The notes: generated from the sequence alone by a model not told the origin. DNA of 64,000 nucleotides from Muscardinus avellanarius (GCA_963383645.1 OY726578.1:22161888-22225887); one strand, 5' to 3'. Counted from the stretch's first letter, positions 23,601-38,298 are shown. Translations and numbers: made by a program.

Positions 23601-26600
23601 AGAGACCACAGCGCCTTAGAGAGGCAGAGTGCGGCTCAGCGAATTACACAGCTGAGAAGCCACAGTCAGGTTATCTTCTGCTTGGAGTCTGTTCTGTCAC
23701 GATTACTCAGTATCCCACAGAAAACCCTGAGAATACTGACTGGATGACCTCATCACCGTTCTGCTCACGTGGGACAAAACACCTACGAAGCTGGCCATAG
23801 GGGCATCCGCACCGGCAATCTCTCGATGATCCACATCGTGCCGCTCCATGGCCAAGAGGTACCGCCTCCACAGGGCGACCGTCCAGGGGCAATTCCTAAC
23901 GGCGCGGCTGTGCACAGACAAAACCAAGTCCTTCACTTTGAGCTGCCGATCCTAAGGTAAAGAAGTTCGAGGTGAGAAGATAAAGGCTCTTGTTAGGAGG
24001 TCAAGACACTGCCGGCTCAAGCAAGTGACAAAAGAAACCTGTGCTAAGACGTCGCGCGCGACCCGGCCCAGCGCTTCCACCCGCAGCCTGCTCAGTGCTG
24101 GACACGGGTGCCAGGGCGCTTCCATGCGGGCCGGTGCAGCGACCCTCTGCAGCCCCTTCCCCTGCGTGGGGGCTTTGCTGGTCTTCCCTGTTCACTATTT
24201 TATTTTGTTTTTGTTTCTGTTTTTGCAGTACTGGGGATGGAACCCAGGGGCATTCTACCTCCAAGATACACCCTCAACTCTATTTTTTTTTTTTTTTTTT
24301 GGGTGGTAGTGGGGTTCCTGGAAGCCCTTCTTCCTCCGGGCTACACTCCCAGACCTATTTTATATTTTTTGAAACAGGGTCTCTTACGCCAGCGCGGCTG
24401 GCTTCGAACTTGCGCAATCCTCCTGTCTCCGCCTCCCAAGCGCGGGGATTACAAGTGTGCGCCACCACACTCGGTTTTTTTTTTTTTGTGTGGTACTGGG
24501 GTTCCTGGAAACCCTTCTACCTCCAGGTTACACTCCCAGACCTATTTTTATACTTTTTTTTTTCTTTTTTTTTTGGAAACAGGGTCCCTTAAGCCAGCAC
24601 AGCTGGCTTCGAACCTGCGCGTTCCTCCGGTCTCAGCCTCCCAAGCGCGGGGATTACAAGCATGGCCACCACGCCCAGCTCCGATTTTTTTTTTAACTGT
24701 TTTTGAAACAGGTTCTCACTGAGTTGCAAAGGGCCTCGCTAAGTAGCTGAGGCTGCCCGCAAACCACAATCCTCTTGTCTCGGCCTCCCAAATGCTGGGA
24801 TTACAAGCGTGCGCCAACACGCCCAGCCCGTTTACTGTTAGATGCAGAGTTCTAACTTCCACATCTCCTGAGTCGAATTCTTTCATTCTCCAAGAACTAA
24901 AGTAAGGTCCTGGCCCAACTCATGGCAGCTCCCATCTCAAATAGGAGAGGACGGGGAGAGGGCCTTCAGAGACATCGACCCATCCTAACGTATGAACCTT
25001 ATCTGGATCCTTTTATACACGAGAGGATGTACACGAACTGAAATATTTACCAATAAAACATCACTTCTAGATTTGCTCCGGGAAGCCGGTAAGGAAATGT
25101 ACAGATGAAACCAGAATAGAGCCATAACTGTTCATTGCTGTTGAAGGTTGGATGGTGGGTATCTGAAGCTTTAGTTCACTAATCTACTTTTATTTTTTTA
25201 GTGGTACTGGGGATTGAGCCCAGGGACATTCTACCTCCAAGCTATACCCCCAGCTCTATTTTATTTTCGAAACAAGGTCTCACTAGGTTGAAAGTCTTCC
25301 TACTTGCTGAGGCTGTCCTCGAACCCGTGATCCTCCTGTCTCAGCCTCCCAAGTATGCCAGGCTATGTTTACATTTTTTCATAATAAAGAGTTAAGGGGA
25401 AAAAAATCTGTTATTAAATCCTCAAATAGTCAGGTGTGTGCAAGCAAATTTTTAGACAGCTAGATGAGTTTAAAATAACTTCCACATGAAGAGAAATTCC
25501 TAAGCAAGTTAGCAAAAAGGAGAAAAGGAGGATAGAAGAGAAAGAGCAGAGAGAGCATGCAAAGGACCCCTCGTACTCTCACTGATTTCCCTCACACAGA
25601 ATCTAGACTGGGAAAAGCAAAACCAGAACAGTCATCTTACTAGGTACTGACTGTAACGGATCCATAAGTCTGGGACGAGGCAGTTTTCCACCAGGGCGCG
25701 CTCGAAGATCAGCTGAATGCGCGCAGGATCGCCCAGCTTCATCTCGAAGTCGATGTACGCTTGATATTCTGCCAGCCTCGGGGCCTCTGCCTGCAACTGC
25801 AACACAGGAGCATTTCACTGACATTAAATGTCGTTGCTGTGTGTCAGGAAACACAAAGCAACTCCAAATAAAATAACTTTGCGAGGGTGGCTACAGCAAA
25901 ACCCCCAATCCTCCCTCTCAGAACTACTCCAAGACAAGAGTCTACAGCTTGTCGAGTAAGTACTACATGAATCGCTGGGTGTGCTCCAAAGAGCTCTCTT
26001 CTGAAGACAGCTACGAAGCAGCCAAAGCCGTCTTCTAGTCCCATTTCTAGACCACAGGGAATTTAATGGCCACCAGTCAGGAACACAATGAAAAAGCAAG
26101 CTCCAGCCAAGGACCACTGCTAAGCAGCCTTCCAAGTGCTTCCAAACAGCACTCACCGTGTGGAGAGAGGGCACCCAGCCGCAGGAATCCAGGGCATAGT
26201 GCAGGCCAGCTGGCGGGTCCAAACACCAGCGCCCAGGAGGGCACAGCATGGGCAAGAGATGGAGGGGCGATGGGCGCGCTCACCTGCCCACGCTCGGCCA
26301 CAGCTCCCTCGAGGCAGGAGCCTCCTGCTTGTTTCCCTCCAGCCACACTCTGCTGACGGCCTCGGCAAAACCGAGCGGCCGGGGCCGTCAATGACGAGGC
26401 TTTGTGGAACCCAATACCGCGACATTCACACACGACAGGGACGGGGCACAGATGCTGTGCCCACAGAGCGTGAGGCCAGAGCCTTGGCGCCAGCAATGAC
26501 GGGCAACTGGTCACTCACACACACCGCGCCTCTGAAATCAAGGAAAACAGCAAGGGAACAGGAAAACCCAAGGCTCAAGCCTAAGTGAGGACGGGATACT

Positions 26601-29600
26601 AGAAAAGGCTCAGCGTCCCCGCACAACCCATCCTCGTAGCAGTCACGGGAGGCAGGTCTCCTGATGCCCGCGTCTCGGTCAGGGAAGCTGAGGGGTGAGG
26701 GCTGGTTAAATACCAGCTGGAGTCCGAGTTAGCAGGTGGCAGGGCCAGGGTTCAGTCTCAAGTCTGCCAAGAAAGACATTAAGCCAGAGTCAAGAAGCCT
26801 ATCAGACCTCAAAGAGGGTAAAAAAGATACTCAGCCCTTGACGGACAGTGACGAGCGACATCAACCCAACATGAGACCTTAAAGTCAGCCCGCAGAAGAC
26901 CAGTGAGACCTTCACTGAGGCAAGGAGGAGACACAGCTCACTTCTCAGCAGTAACAGACGCCAAGACACGGCGAGCCGTGTTCAACTCGGACGCAGCCGC
27001 AGTGTGGACTTCTACAACCAGAGACAACCACCCCACGAAAGCAAAGACGCAGCCTTTCAGACCAACAAAACCAAAGGGCACCTATTACCAACCCCAGTGC
27101 AGGGGATGCTACCATCTCTCTTTCAAGCCAAAGAAAAGTGAGTTGCAATGAATGAAGGAAGGTGGATACAAGCGGGAAGGAAGGGCCAAGAAAGCAGAAA
27201 CGATGTAACTTTAAACAACCTGGGAGGGTCCAATGCAGTGTTAGGATGCCCGCGGGTCCAACTAAAAGCCAAGACACAAACCAGGCGTGGTGGCGCACGC
27301 TTGGAATCCCAGCATTCAGGAGGCTGAGACCAGAGGATCGCGGTTCGCAGACAGCCTCAGCTACTTAGTGAGACCCTGTTTAAAAACATAAAGAAGCTGG
27401 GCATGGTGGCGCACGCTTGTAGTCCCCGTGCTTGGGAGGCGGAGACAGGAGGATCACGCTGGTTCGAAGCCAGGCTTAAGTGACCCTGTTTCCAAATAAA
27501 AATATAAAAATAGGTCTGGGAGTGTAGCCCGGAAGTAGAAGGGCTTCCAGGAACCCCAGTTCCACAAAAAAAAAAAAAAAAAAGAATAAAACATGTTTCA
27601 AAAAATTAAGAATAAAAATGTGGCAAGGGCTGTAGTTCGGAGGTTGAATGCCCCTGGGTTCCATCCCCAGACCCGGGGGAAAAAAAAAATACATTTAAGA
27701 AAACAAGAGTGAGACCCTGCTTTGAAATAATAAAATTAAAAAAAAAAAAAAGAAATAGTGATGTTGCTCAGAGATAAAATATCCCTAGGTTCAGTCCTCA
27801 GTGCCACAAAAAAACCCCAAAGCACAAGTCTGCAGTGTAATAAGCAAAGTTAGAAGTGTTTTAAGAGTAAGTAAAGAAAAAAAAATCTCAAATAATACTG
27901 TCGACACAGAATAACAAAAAAGAACCTATAAATCAATAATAAAAACTCAGCCAGGTACGGTGACATACAGCTGTAATCCCAGTACTTAGGAGACTGAGAC
28001 AGGAGGATTGCAGGTTCAAGGAAAGCCTCAGCAATTCAATAAGATTCTCAGCAACATAGTAAGACCCTATTTCAAAAACAAAAAATAAAAATGGGTTGGG
28101 GATGTAGAACGTCCCTGGGTTTAACCCCTAGTACTCCAAAAAAAGAATCTAGTAAGTTAGATTTTTTTAAAAAAAACTAAAATACCAATGACATTTAGTA
28201 TACCAGAAACAACTAGAAAATAAAAATATTTTTTAAAATACCACTTACAGCTGAGCATGGTAGTGCACACTTGTAATCCCAGCACTTGGGAAGCTAAGGC
28301 AGGAGGATCGCACAGGTTCGAAGCCAGCCTCAGCTACTCAGTGAGGCTCTCAGCAACTTAGAGACCCTGTTTCCAAATAAAAATATAAAATAGGTCTGGG
28401 AGTATAGCCCGGAGGTAGAAACTCCCTGGGTTCCACTCCCAGGACCACCAAAAACAAACAAACAAACAAAAACACAAGTGCATTAAAAACCACCTAAAAA
28501 TATATTTTAAAAAAATTTTAAGACCCTGGATAAATTTGTATAATATTTAGAAAGTTTTGCAGAAGAACAAGACCTAAAGGGCAGAGACCTATTAAATGTC
28601 CACAGTAAATTCTTCCTCAAAATGACCTGCAGATTCAATGCAGTTCCCATCAAAACTTCCACAAATTTAAAAAGCAGTTTCTAAGTTCAATGGAAACATC
28701 ACTGGTTAGAGAAAGCCAGACCTCTAGAAGAGGAAGAAGGCGGACAGGATTCATCCAACCCAAGATTAAAACCTCAGACGACAGCGGCTGCCGGGACAGA
28801 GTAAGACAGCGAGACGCACGAGCAGGGCCGGCGGAGGCCGGAGGACCAGCACAAGGCGGACGGCGACCTGGAGAGCTGTGGCCTCCACACCGCGGGGCGT
28901 CATCGGAGTCAGGGTTCCCCACAGGGGAAACTGAAACTGGCCCCTGCCCCAGGCCACGGACAAAACCAATTCCAGGCAGGTAAGAACCTACGCGCGAAAT
29001 AAAGACAATAGAGCTGCAAGAAAACAGACGCAAGTTTACTAAAGACCGGAGTGTGGAAGCGTTCCAAGTAAGCCCAACTAAGCACAGACTCCTAGGGAAG
29101 GAGCGATAAATCTACTCACAGTAAAACTAAGCAGCGTTTGTCAAAGACACCACTGAAATGGAAAGTAAACAGACAAGCCTCAAACAGGGGGCAAATGTTT
29201 GCAATCCACACCACCAAAAGCAAGGATTAAGGCCACAGTCTTCCCAAAAATCAATCAGAAAAAAAGATAAATTTAAAGAGGAGGGGCAAAGACTTTAAGG
29301 CGCTTCACGATAAAAGAAAACCCCAATGGCCAACAACGTGAAAAGATAGTCAACTTCATCTGTCATGGGAGAACTGCAAATTCAAAGCACAGTGTCAACC
29401 TCACTAGAGTCTGGCCAGGTTTCGGTCAGTATACAGGGTCAGCACAGGGAACGCGAGCTCTCGGATCTGGCCGTCAGGGATGCAAACTGACCGCCTGCTG
29501 AACATTTGGGAGTCACCCTACGATCCAGCAACCTCCCTCTGAGAATGAGCTCTCTGTGTCACCTGTACCAGGAGACACAAGAATGCTCAGGACAACGCTG

Positions 29601-32600
29601 TCCCCCGCTGCAGAAACTGGAAACGACCCAGTCTCCACAGGGATAAGGGATGTGGCCTGCATGGCTTAGAACAGTGAAGACAAACTTGGCTTATTAACTT
29701 GAGTAAGACCCGAGAGCGTGCTGAATGAAAGAAGATATACGCAGCATGAGTCTACTACGCACAAGTCTTTAAACAAGCAAAATTAAACAACATACTAATT
29801 AAGGAGATCTTTGTAGGTTGTAAAACTACAAAGAAAAGCCAGGGAATGATTATCAAAGGTCAGGAAATGGTTACCTCTCGGGAGAGGGAGGAGGCGGCGA
29901 TCGGAGAGGGGCACATAGGGGACTTCTCGGGTACAGGCAATGCTCTGTTTCTTAACCTGGGTGGTGGGTTCACTTTATTATCTGGATGGAAACTGTGTGT
30001 AGACATTTATACACTCTATATAACTTCACAATAAAACAAACTTTACAGATATTGTTCTACTTGCAACTAGTGACGAGGGAAACGTCTGCAGAGGAACCTA
30101 CTGTGCGGGCGCCCACTCACCAGCGCCTCCTCGTAGGGCTTGTATCTCTCCAGCTGCTGAAGGGCTTTGTTATAGCTCTGAATCACCGACTCCGGTATCG
30201 GGTCTTCAGACCATTCTTCATACTCTGCAAACGTGGCTTCCATATCTATCAAAAGAGGGATTCGGCCCAGTGGGTCTTGCCATTGGGTTTTATCAACCCA
30301 GATAAAGACCAAGCCAGACTCTCGTGCCACCGCCCCCAGCCGTGGCCACTGCAGCTCCCCCTGCTCAACTGGGGTTGGAGAAAATGCTCACAACCAAACT
30401 CATTCAGTAGGTTCTGCGGGAAACACAGGGCTCCATCTCCCTATTTCTTCCAGAGACCTCATCTCCACCTTCCCAATCCTATGTAAAAGCAGGAAGGAGA
30501 TCTCAGCTGGGGCTCTGAGAGTCTGGCTTCTCATCCTGACTCTGACCCCGGCGACCATCTTGGGCAGACTCGATTCACGGTGGGTATTTTTACTAAGCAC
30601 CTCAGCGGAGAATGAGAAGACCAGCCCTACCTGCCTCACGGGACGCTGGGACGGGGCTAGTCACAGCACGTCCTCAGCCGCGTCTAACCCGCGCAGGGCT
30701 GGCTGCTGAGGAGCCAGCTTCTCTTACCATAGAGCGGGATCGCCAACTGCCGCCGGAAGAGACTGTGGACTTTCTCAAGCTGTGAATCAAAGGTTTGTTC
30801 CCGGTCAAAAGGGGAAAGGAAGCCAGCTATGGGCTAAAGACAAATCAGTGGTAAATGATAAACCTGGGTTCTTTCCACGTCAAAGAACATCTCAACAAAT
30901 TTTCAGTTCCAACTAAAAGAAGTTTCCACGAGGAAACAGAGGTATCATGCCAGATGCCAGAAGGGGTACAAAAACCAACATTCCCTTTGCCTCTGAGTGT
31001 TTATGACAGGGAAACCAAGAATACAAGACAGGTACCCACGGGACCGCAGCGCACAGGACCCAAGTATGGTTCAGGCGCTGAGGGTGAAGCCTCGCGGGGC
31101 TTGCTCACCGTGCACTTTTAAGGGTGAGCTGTCATTATCAGGAGGGAGGGAGGAAAAACTCCCGGAGGAGCGGGCGCCTGGGAAGCGTGTGCAGGCCAAC
31201 GACTTCTAGCTCAGTACGAGCCCAGGGGCCAGAAGTGCAAAGACGTCCAGGAGACAAGAGAGGAGTCCACCCGAGGAGGGCATCTGACAGCAGGGTGGTG
31301 CACCCCATGCCTCATTCAGCCCGCGCTGAAGCCTCCGCTGTAGACTTTTCAGCAGGTAAGGATCCAGAAGCCCCTGGGGCTACTTTAACCAGACAGGTTG
31401 AGCTGGGACCAGAAGTACTTTGAATTTCAGGTTTTTTCATATAAAAGTTAATTAAATAAAACTTTTTTTTTTTTTTTTTTTTGCAGTACTAGAGGTGGAA
31501 CCCAAGGGCCTTCTATCTAGAGGATGTACCCCCAGATATACTTTGTTTTTTGTTTGGAAACAGGGCCTCACTAAGTTGCAGAGAGCCCCACTAAGTTGCT
31601 GAGCCTGGCTTTGAACCTGCAATCCTCCTGTCTCAGCCTCTCAAATACTGGGATTACAAGCGCGCACCACCACGCCCAGTTTAAAATATTTTATAAAATA
31701 TTTTTATTGCAACTGCATTTTGCTGGTGACCCACTTTCTTATGAGGTCAGGTGCGGAATTTTCTACTTGCAACATCATGTCAGAACTCAAAATGTTTAAT
31801 TTTAGAGTATTTTCATAGTTCCAAGTAGGGATACTCAACATTAAGTGATCTACCCACTAGAGGGCCCCACTACAGATCAACACTAACTGTACACATACAC
31901 CAGGTAGGCGGGACACAGTTACAAAATTCTTTTACTTATAAAAATGCTATTATAGCCTGGCATGGTGGCACACACTTGTAACCCCCGCGCTTGGGAGGCG
32001 GAGACAGGAGGATCACACGGGTTCGAAGCCAGCCTCAGCTACTTAGTGAGGCTTTCAGCAACTCAGTGAAACCCTGTTTCCAAATAAAATATAAAAACAG
32101 GTCTGGGAGTATAGCCCGGAGGTAGAAAGCCTCTGGGTTCCACACCCAGTACCACCAAAAAAAATAAATAAATAAAAATAAAAATAAAAATGCTATTATG
32201 AGGGGTCAAATCTCTCCTCAGTTACAATTCAACATGTATTTTTCCTTTTTCTTTTTTCAAAGTGGCATGACAGCTGGGCATGGTGGTACACACTTCAAAG
32301 TTGTTTCCAAATAAGAAATAAAATCAGGCTGAGGGTACATCCTGGAGGTAGACTGCCTCTGGGTTAAAGTGGCATGGCTTTCTTGTATGTTCACCTAGAA
32401 TCAGGTAAGGAAAGCAGTAGTACAAGCGTGCCAGCACATGCCGTGATCCCAGTGCTGGGAAAGCTAAAACGAAATAATCGCGGATTTAAAAATAAAACAG
32501 GGCTAGAAGGTAGATCAGAGGTAGAAGGCACCTTAGTTTAATCCCCAGTACCGAACAAACAAAAGCAAACGCTTTTGTTTTGAAATACTAGAAAAAGAGT

Positions 32601-35600
32601 GGCCACCTGCTTTTAAGCCCAAGAAATCATTCTTGCTCTTCCATACACTTGTTTTTTTTGTTTTGTTTTGTTTTGTTTGCAGGTCTGGGGATGGAACCCA
32701 GGGGCATTCTACCTCCGAGCTACATCTCCTGCCCTATTTTTTATACTTTATTTTGAAACTGGGTCTCACTGAGTTGCAGAGGGATTAAGCAGCTGAGGCT
32801 GGCCACAAATGGCGATCCTCCTGTCTCAGCCTCCCAAATGCTAGGATTACAAGCGTGCGCCGCCACGCCCGGCTCTAAAGATGTTTTATTCATTTTACTG
32901 CCCATTCGCTTAACAGGCTGGCAAAGACTCTTTTGCTGACTGTGTTAAACTCTCAGACTCGTCCTGGAGGTTGATTCAGAACAGCACCTCCAGATGCAGG
33001 GCAGCCAGATCTCCGAAGCAGCACGCACAGCCGCGGCCGCGCACTCACCCGAGCAGCCTCCACGATGGCGCTCTCAAACTCGCGGTAGGCTTCCCAGATG
33101 GCCAGCCCTTTGGTCACGTGCAAACCGACAGAGGACAGCGCCCTCTCAAACACAGAGCGAACTTTCTCAAGGCCGCCTTGCTGGCCAATGCCGCCCATTG
33201 AGTACTGGCCGTACTCCAGCCAAATCTTAGGACCTAAAAGTGAAACGCAGCGGCCGATTAGTTTAAGACGTAAAATGCCCAAAACACTAAGTCTGGCACG
33301 TAACAAAAGAAATGTGCCCATCAAAAAAGGACTCATCCACGGAACGAAGCAAGAGTGTCCTCAACTTACCTACCCTAACACTGCAGCTTGAAAAGTCACC
33401 TTAGAATGTCTTCCTAAGAATAGTCATTGAAAATTTACTTAGTAAACAGGATGAGTCAAGTGGAAATGTGTAAGCGATTGTTCTTACAAAGCTCACGTAT
33501 TAAAACTGTGAGAACCTGGAAATGGATTTCAGTGAAAATAGTCATGAATCCTAGTCAATCTCCAGAAAAACTGCAAAGCCTAAAAATTTTTCAACTTTTG
33601 AATCCTGATTCATTCTTAAGTCTTTTGGTCAAAGTAAAAGAATAAAATTAAAAGGTCTAATCTTATTACTAAAAATCTGTACTTTAAGCCTCTTTTTTTT
33701 TTTTTTTTTTTTGCGGGTCTGGAGATGAAACCCAGGGGCATTCTAACTATGAGCTACACCACACCACCCTGCCCTATTTTTTATTCTTTTTTATTTTTTC
33801 AAACAGGGTCTCACTAAGTTGCAGAGGGCCTCACTAAGTAGCTGAGGCTGTCCGCGAACTGCGATCAATCCTCAGGTCTCAGCCTCTCAAATGCTGGGAT
33901 TACAAGTGTGCCCAACATGCCCGGCTTTAGCCTCTAGTTTTAATGATGTCTAAACAAATGACCTGATTGTCATCTTTCTTTCACTTTCTTTTTAACCTTC
34001 TTACATACTCACTCCCGTGCCTTTAAGACTAGACTGCTAGCCAAGCATGGTGGCACACGTTTGTAATCTCAGTTAAGTGGGAGGCTTACACAGGAGGATT
34101 ACAGGTTCAAGACCAGCCTCAGCCACTTAGGCCCTAGGCAACTCAGTGAAACCCTGTTTCAAAATAAAAAAATAGCCAGGCACTAGTTTGGTGGCACACA
34201 CTAGTAATCCCAGCATTTGGGAGATTGAGGCAGAAGGATCGTGGATTGCGGCCAGCCTCAACTACTTAGTGAAACCCCGTTTCAAAATAAAGAATAAAAA
34301 ATAGGGCAGGGGGTGTAGCTCGAAGGTAGAATGCCCTGGGTTTCATTCCCAGTACCGCAATAAATAAATAAATAAATAGCCAGGCGTGGTGTCACAAACT
34401 TGTAATCCCAGTGCTTGGGAGGCAGAGACAGGAGGATCACACAGGTTCGAAGGTAGCCTCAGCTACTCTTAGTGAGGCTCTCAGCAACTTAGTGAGACCC
34501 TGTTTTCAAATAAAATATAAAATAGGTCTGGGAGTATAGCCCAGAGGTAGAAAGCCCCTGGGTTCCACCCCCAGTACCACAAAAAAAAAAAGAAAGAAAA
34601 AGAAAGAAAAGAAAGGAAAAAGGTCCTTTAATTAAAAGGGGAAATATTTATAAATGCTTTTTAAATACATTCTGTCCATAGCACTGTCTGATATGGTCCT
34701 CAAGGCATGCAGAAGTACTAAAGACAGCCACAGGACAACAGAGGAGGCTAAGGAACCTCCAGGCAGCTCAGGCCTCTACACCTCACTTACTCTGGTGAAA
34801 TGCAGGCGAGGGCAAACTCCACAGGGGCAGGGGCAGCGCGACCGCTGCGATCCTAGTATTTAGGAGGCTGAGACAGGAAGATCTCAGATTCAAGGCCAGG
34901 CTCAGCAACTTAGCAAGACCCTGTTTAAAAATAAAAAATAAAGCCGGGCGTGGTGGCGCACGCTTGTAATCCCCGCGCTTGGGAGGCGGAGACAGGAGGA
35001 TCGCGCCGGTTTGGAGCCAGCCGTGCTGGCTTGAGACCTTGTTTCCAAATAAAAATATAAAAATAGGTCTGGGAGTGTAGCCCGGAGGTAGAAGGGCTTC
35101 CAGGAACCCCAGTACCACCAAAAAAATAAAAAAAATAAAAAATAAAATAGGGCTGGGGATGTAGCTCAGAGGGGTAGAAAGCCCCAGGTTCAGCCTTCAG
35201 TACCAAAACAAGATCTCTACAGGGATGGGCCAATTCTCTGGACTACAGAGGGGCCACACGTCCACACTGGTACAATGAGGCAGGACCACACTGCACCAGA
35301 GCCAAGTCCCTGCTTTTGACTCTGTACTAAAGCTGTGAGATACCGAGAGAAACGAAGTGTGGGACGTACAGAGGACGTCTCTGCACTGTTCTGTAACTTC
35401 CGTGGGATCTATAATCATTCCGAAACATTTTTAATGTTTTAGTATTCTTTAAAAAGGCATTTTGTCCAAAACCCTTGGACACCAGTTATCCCTGCCGGCC
35501 AACTGCTAAGTGTGAGTAACTGACTCCCCTTTACTACAAATATTTCTTTCACTCTTATTTTAAAATCAAATAGCCTCAACAAAGACAAAGACAAAGAAAA

Positions 35601-38250
35601 GCAAACTTAGATCTTTCTGGTTGACAGATTAACGCTCTTTATGGGCAGCAGCAGCTCAGGACACGAGCCAGGACGGCAGAGGCCGATGGAGACGCTCCAG
35701 CCCTGGACAACCCGAGACACTCACAGATGTAGTCCTGCACGGCCTTCTCAAAGAGTTCGTAAGCACGCTCCCGGTCCAGGGCGTCCGCGGCCGTGTCCGC
35801 GGCCGTGTCGTCGCGAAGCCACTCCATCCAGAGCTCTGTGAGACAGGAGCACCGCGTGACCACCTCCCTCATAGCAGCAAGACTTGGGATCCCACGACCG
35901 GACCACACACACGATGATAAAAGTAATGACATCCACCCAAGGATGCCGGGCCTGTGCTAAGTGTGCTCCTCCCACCCGACCCTACCATTCCGTCCTATCG
36001 GGAACCACAGGACAGAAACCAACCGCTGCAACCCGCATTCTACTGCAAGGAACCCAAGTCTGAAGACTGCTTACGTGACTTGCTCAAGATCTCACAGTAA
36101 GAGGTCTAGAGAGAAATGAATCTGGACAGAGCAATTTCGGCGCCTGGACTCAGCAGGTATGCCGGGCAGGAGGGACACGGGGACGACGGAGCCGGAGCCA
36201 GGGCCAGGGTTTTCTGACGATGCCCTAAGACCCCTTGTGGACATTCAAAAAGCGTTAACTCTAACGCTGCTCAATGTAATTATGTCTCTAACAAGCAGAT
36301 GTGCAGAAATAACCTAAATGTCCCAATTTCAGCACTGGAACAAAAAAAAAAAGATGCATCCCGCCTCAGTCCTCTGCGTTCCCAACGGCAGTCCCACCAG
36401 ACAGCACCTTCGGTCAAGGGGAAGAGCTCGCTCATCTTCTGGCGGGCCGCCCTCACTTTGCTAAGCTCTCCTTCCAGCCGCAGCAGCCTGATCAGCTCCA
36501 CGTGGCAGTTGTAGTCATAGACGTTGATGGACAGCTGAAAGAAAGGGGCGCGAGGAGGGCGTGAAGAGGCTCCCCTCAAAACGCCTCGCCTTGCAAGGTC
36601 ACTGCTGGTGACCGTGCGCGGACTGGCCACAAGCAAAATAAATACGCTACCGGTGAGAGCCACAGAAAGAGACCCTCAGGAAGAGGCGCTCCGCATTACA
36701 CGAAGCCCCGCGATGCTCACGGTTCCTGTAAAAGACACTCGGTCTCTGCAATGAAGGAGCCACTGAGACCACCAGAGCTGTGTTCCTTAGTGTTTCCTTT
36801 TTTTTTTTTTTTTTTTTTTTGGTGGTACTGGGGTTCCTGGAAGCCCTTCTACCTCCTGGCTACACTCCCAGACCTATTTTATATTTTTGAAACAGGGTCT
36901 CTTACGCCAGCGCAGCTGGTTTCAAAACCTGCGCGATCCTCCTGTCTCCGCCTCCCAAGCGCGGGGATTACAAGCGTGCGCCACCACGCCCGGCAGTTCT
37001 TAGTGTTTCTGAGCCTCTCTTTCCTCATCTCTAAGTGGGGTACCACTGGTTTCTAGCTCAGAGGCTCTTGTGAAAAAAAAAATTTTTTTTTTTTTTGGTG
37101 GTAATGGGGTTCCTGGAAACCCTTCTACCTCCAGGCTACACTCCCAGACCTATTTTATATTTTTATTTGGAAACAGGGTCTCAAGCCAGCAAGGACCAGC
37201 ACAATCCTCCTGTCTCCGCCTCCCAAGTGTGGGGATTACAAGCATACGCCACCACGCCCGGCTCTTGTAAAAATTTTAAAAGACGCTTCAGCACGGGACA
37301 GCTGCACAGTGGATTATTTCATTTTGCTAAAAAAAGAAAATGGAAAGCCCTATTAAAGCGATCAAAATGGTAATGGGTTGGTGTAGGGAATCCAAAGTAG
37401 CTACCGCCTTCCTCTACTGCCAGCTAACCCCTAGAGACAAAGTTGTTCCGGTCACCAGCAGAGCGCACTGTGCCAGCCAGAGGTCCGCACTGTTTCTGAT
37501 GTCACACGTTAACAGTTTTTGGGAAAAGCCAGGAACATTCTGGTTGGCCACAGTCCACCTGTGCCTAAGTTAACATATAACCCTTCCCCTGCATTGGGGT
37601 GCAGGCCCTCCTGCCATACCGCAGCCTGAGACGTTCTTCTGACCCTTAATCCCCCCCCCCAATTGCATTTCATGCAATCCTGTACCTGTCTACCTGTTTC
37701 TTCAATTTCATGGTCCCTTCTACTTTTAGCAGCCAGCTCTTACATCCCAGGGCCAGGTTTTCCTTCGGCAGCTGGTAACTGATGAAGCTGACGATAGGCA
37801 CATAACGGCTTACAGTGTCATTAAGTAGACCTGCCCTCAAAGAAGAGCCAAGGAATTTCCTCAAACAGAAAGGAAATGATAAAAAAAAAGGAACCTGAGC
37901 CGGGCATGGTGGCCACACTGGTAATCCCAACAGCTGGGAGGCTGAGAAAGGAGGATCACAGTTCCCAGACAGCCTCAGCTACTATGTAGTGAGGCCCTTT
38001 ACAACTCAGTGAGACTCTAGTTCCAAAAAAAGAATAAGCCAGGGGTGGTGGCCACGCTTGTAATCCCTGCACTTGGGAGGCTGAGACAGGAGGACCATGC
38101 AGGTTCGAAGCCAGCCTCAGCTACTTAGTGAGGCTTTTTCAACAACTTAGTGAGACCCTGTTTCCAAATAAAAATATAAAATAGGTCTGGGAGTGGAGCC
38201 CGAAGGTAGAAGGCCCCTAGGTTTCACCCCAAGTACTACACAAAAAAAAA

Positions 38251-38298
<48 letters not shown>

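Larger units (their letters stand above)
24196..24830 (-). repeat. Old B1-dID SINE split by two younger copies
   Basis: dID half at 24,196-24,285 and B1 half at 24,685-24,830 flank two tandem insertions. Confidence 0.8.

Noticed and set aside
29846..30034. Short plus-strand ORF of 62 codons
   Set aside because: It lies in L1 3'-end sequence, antisense to a SART3 intron.
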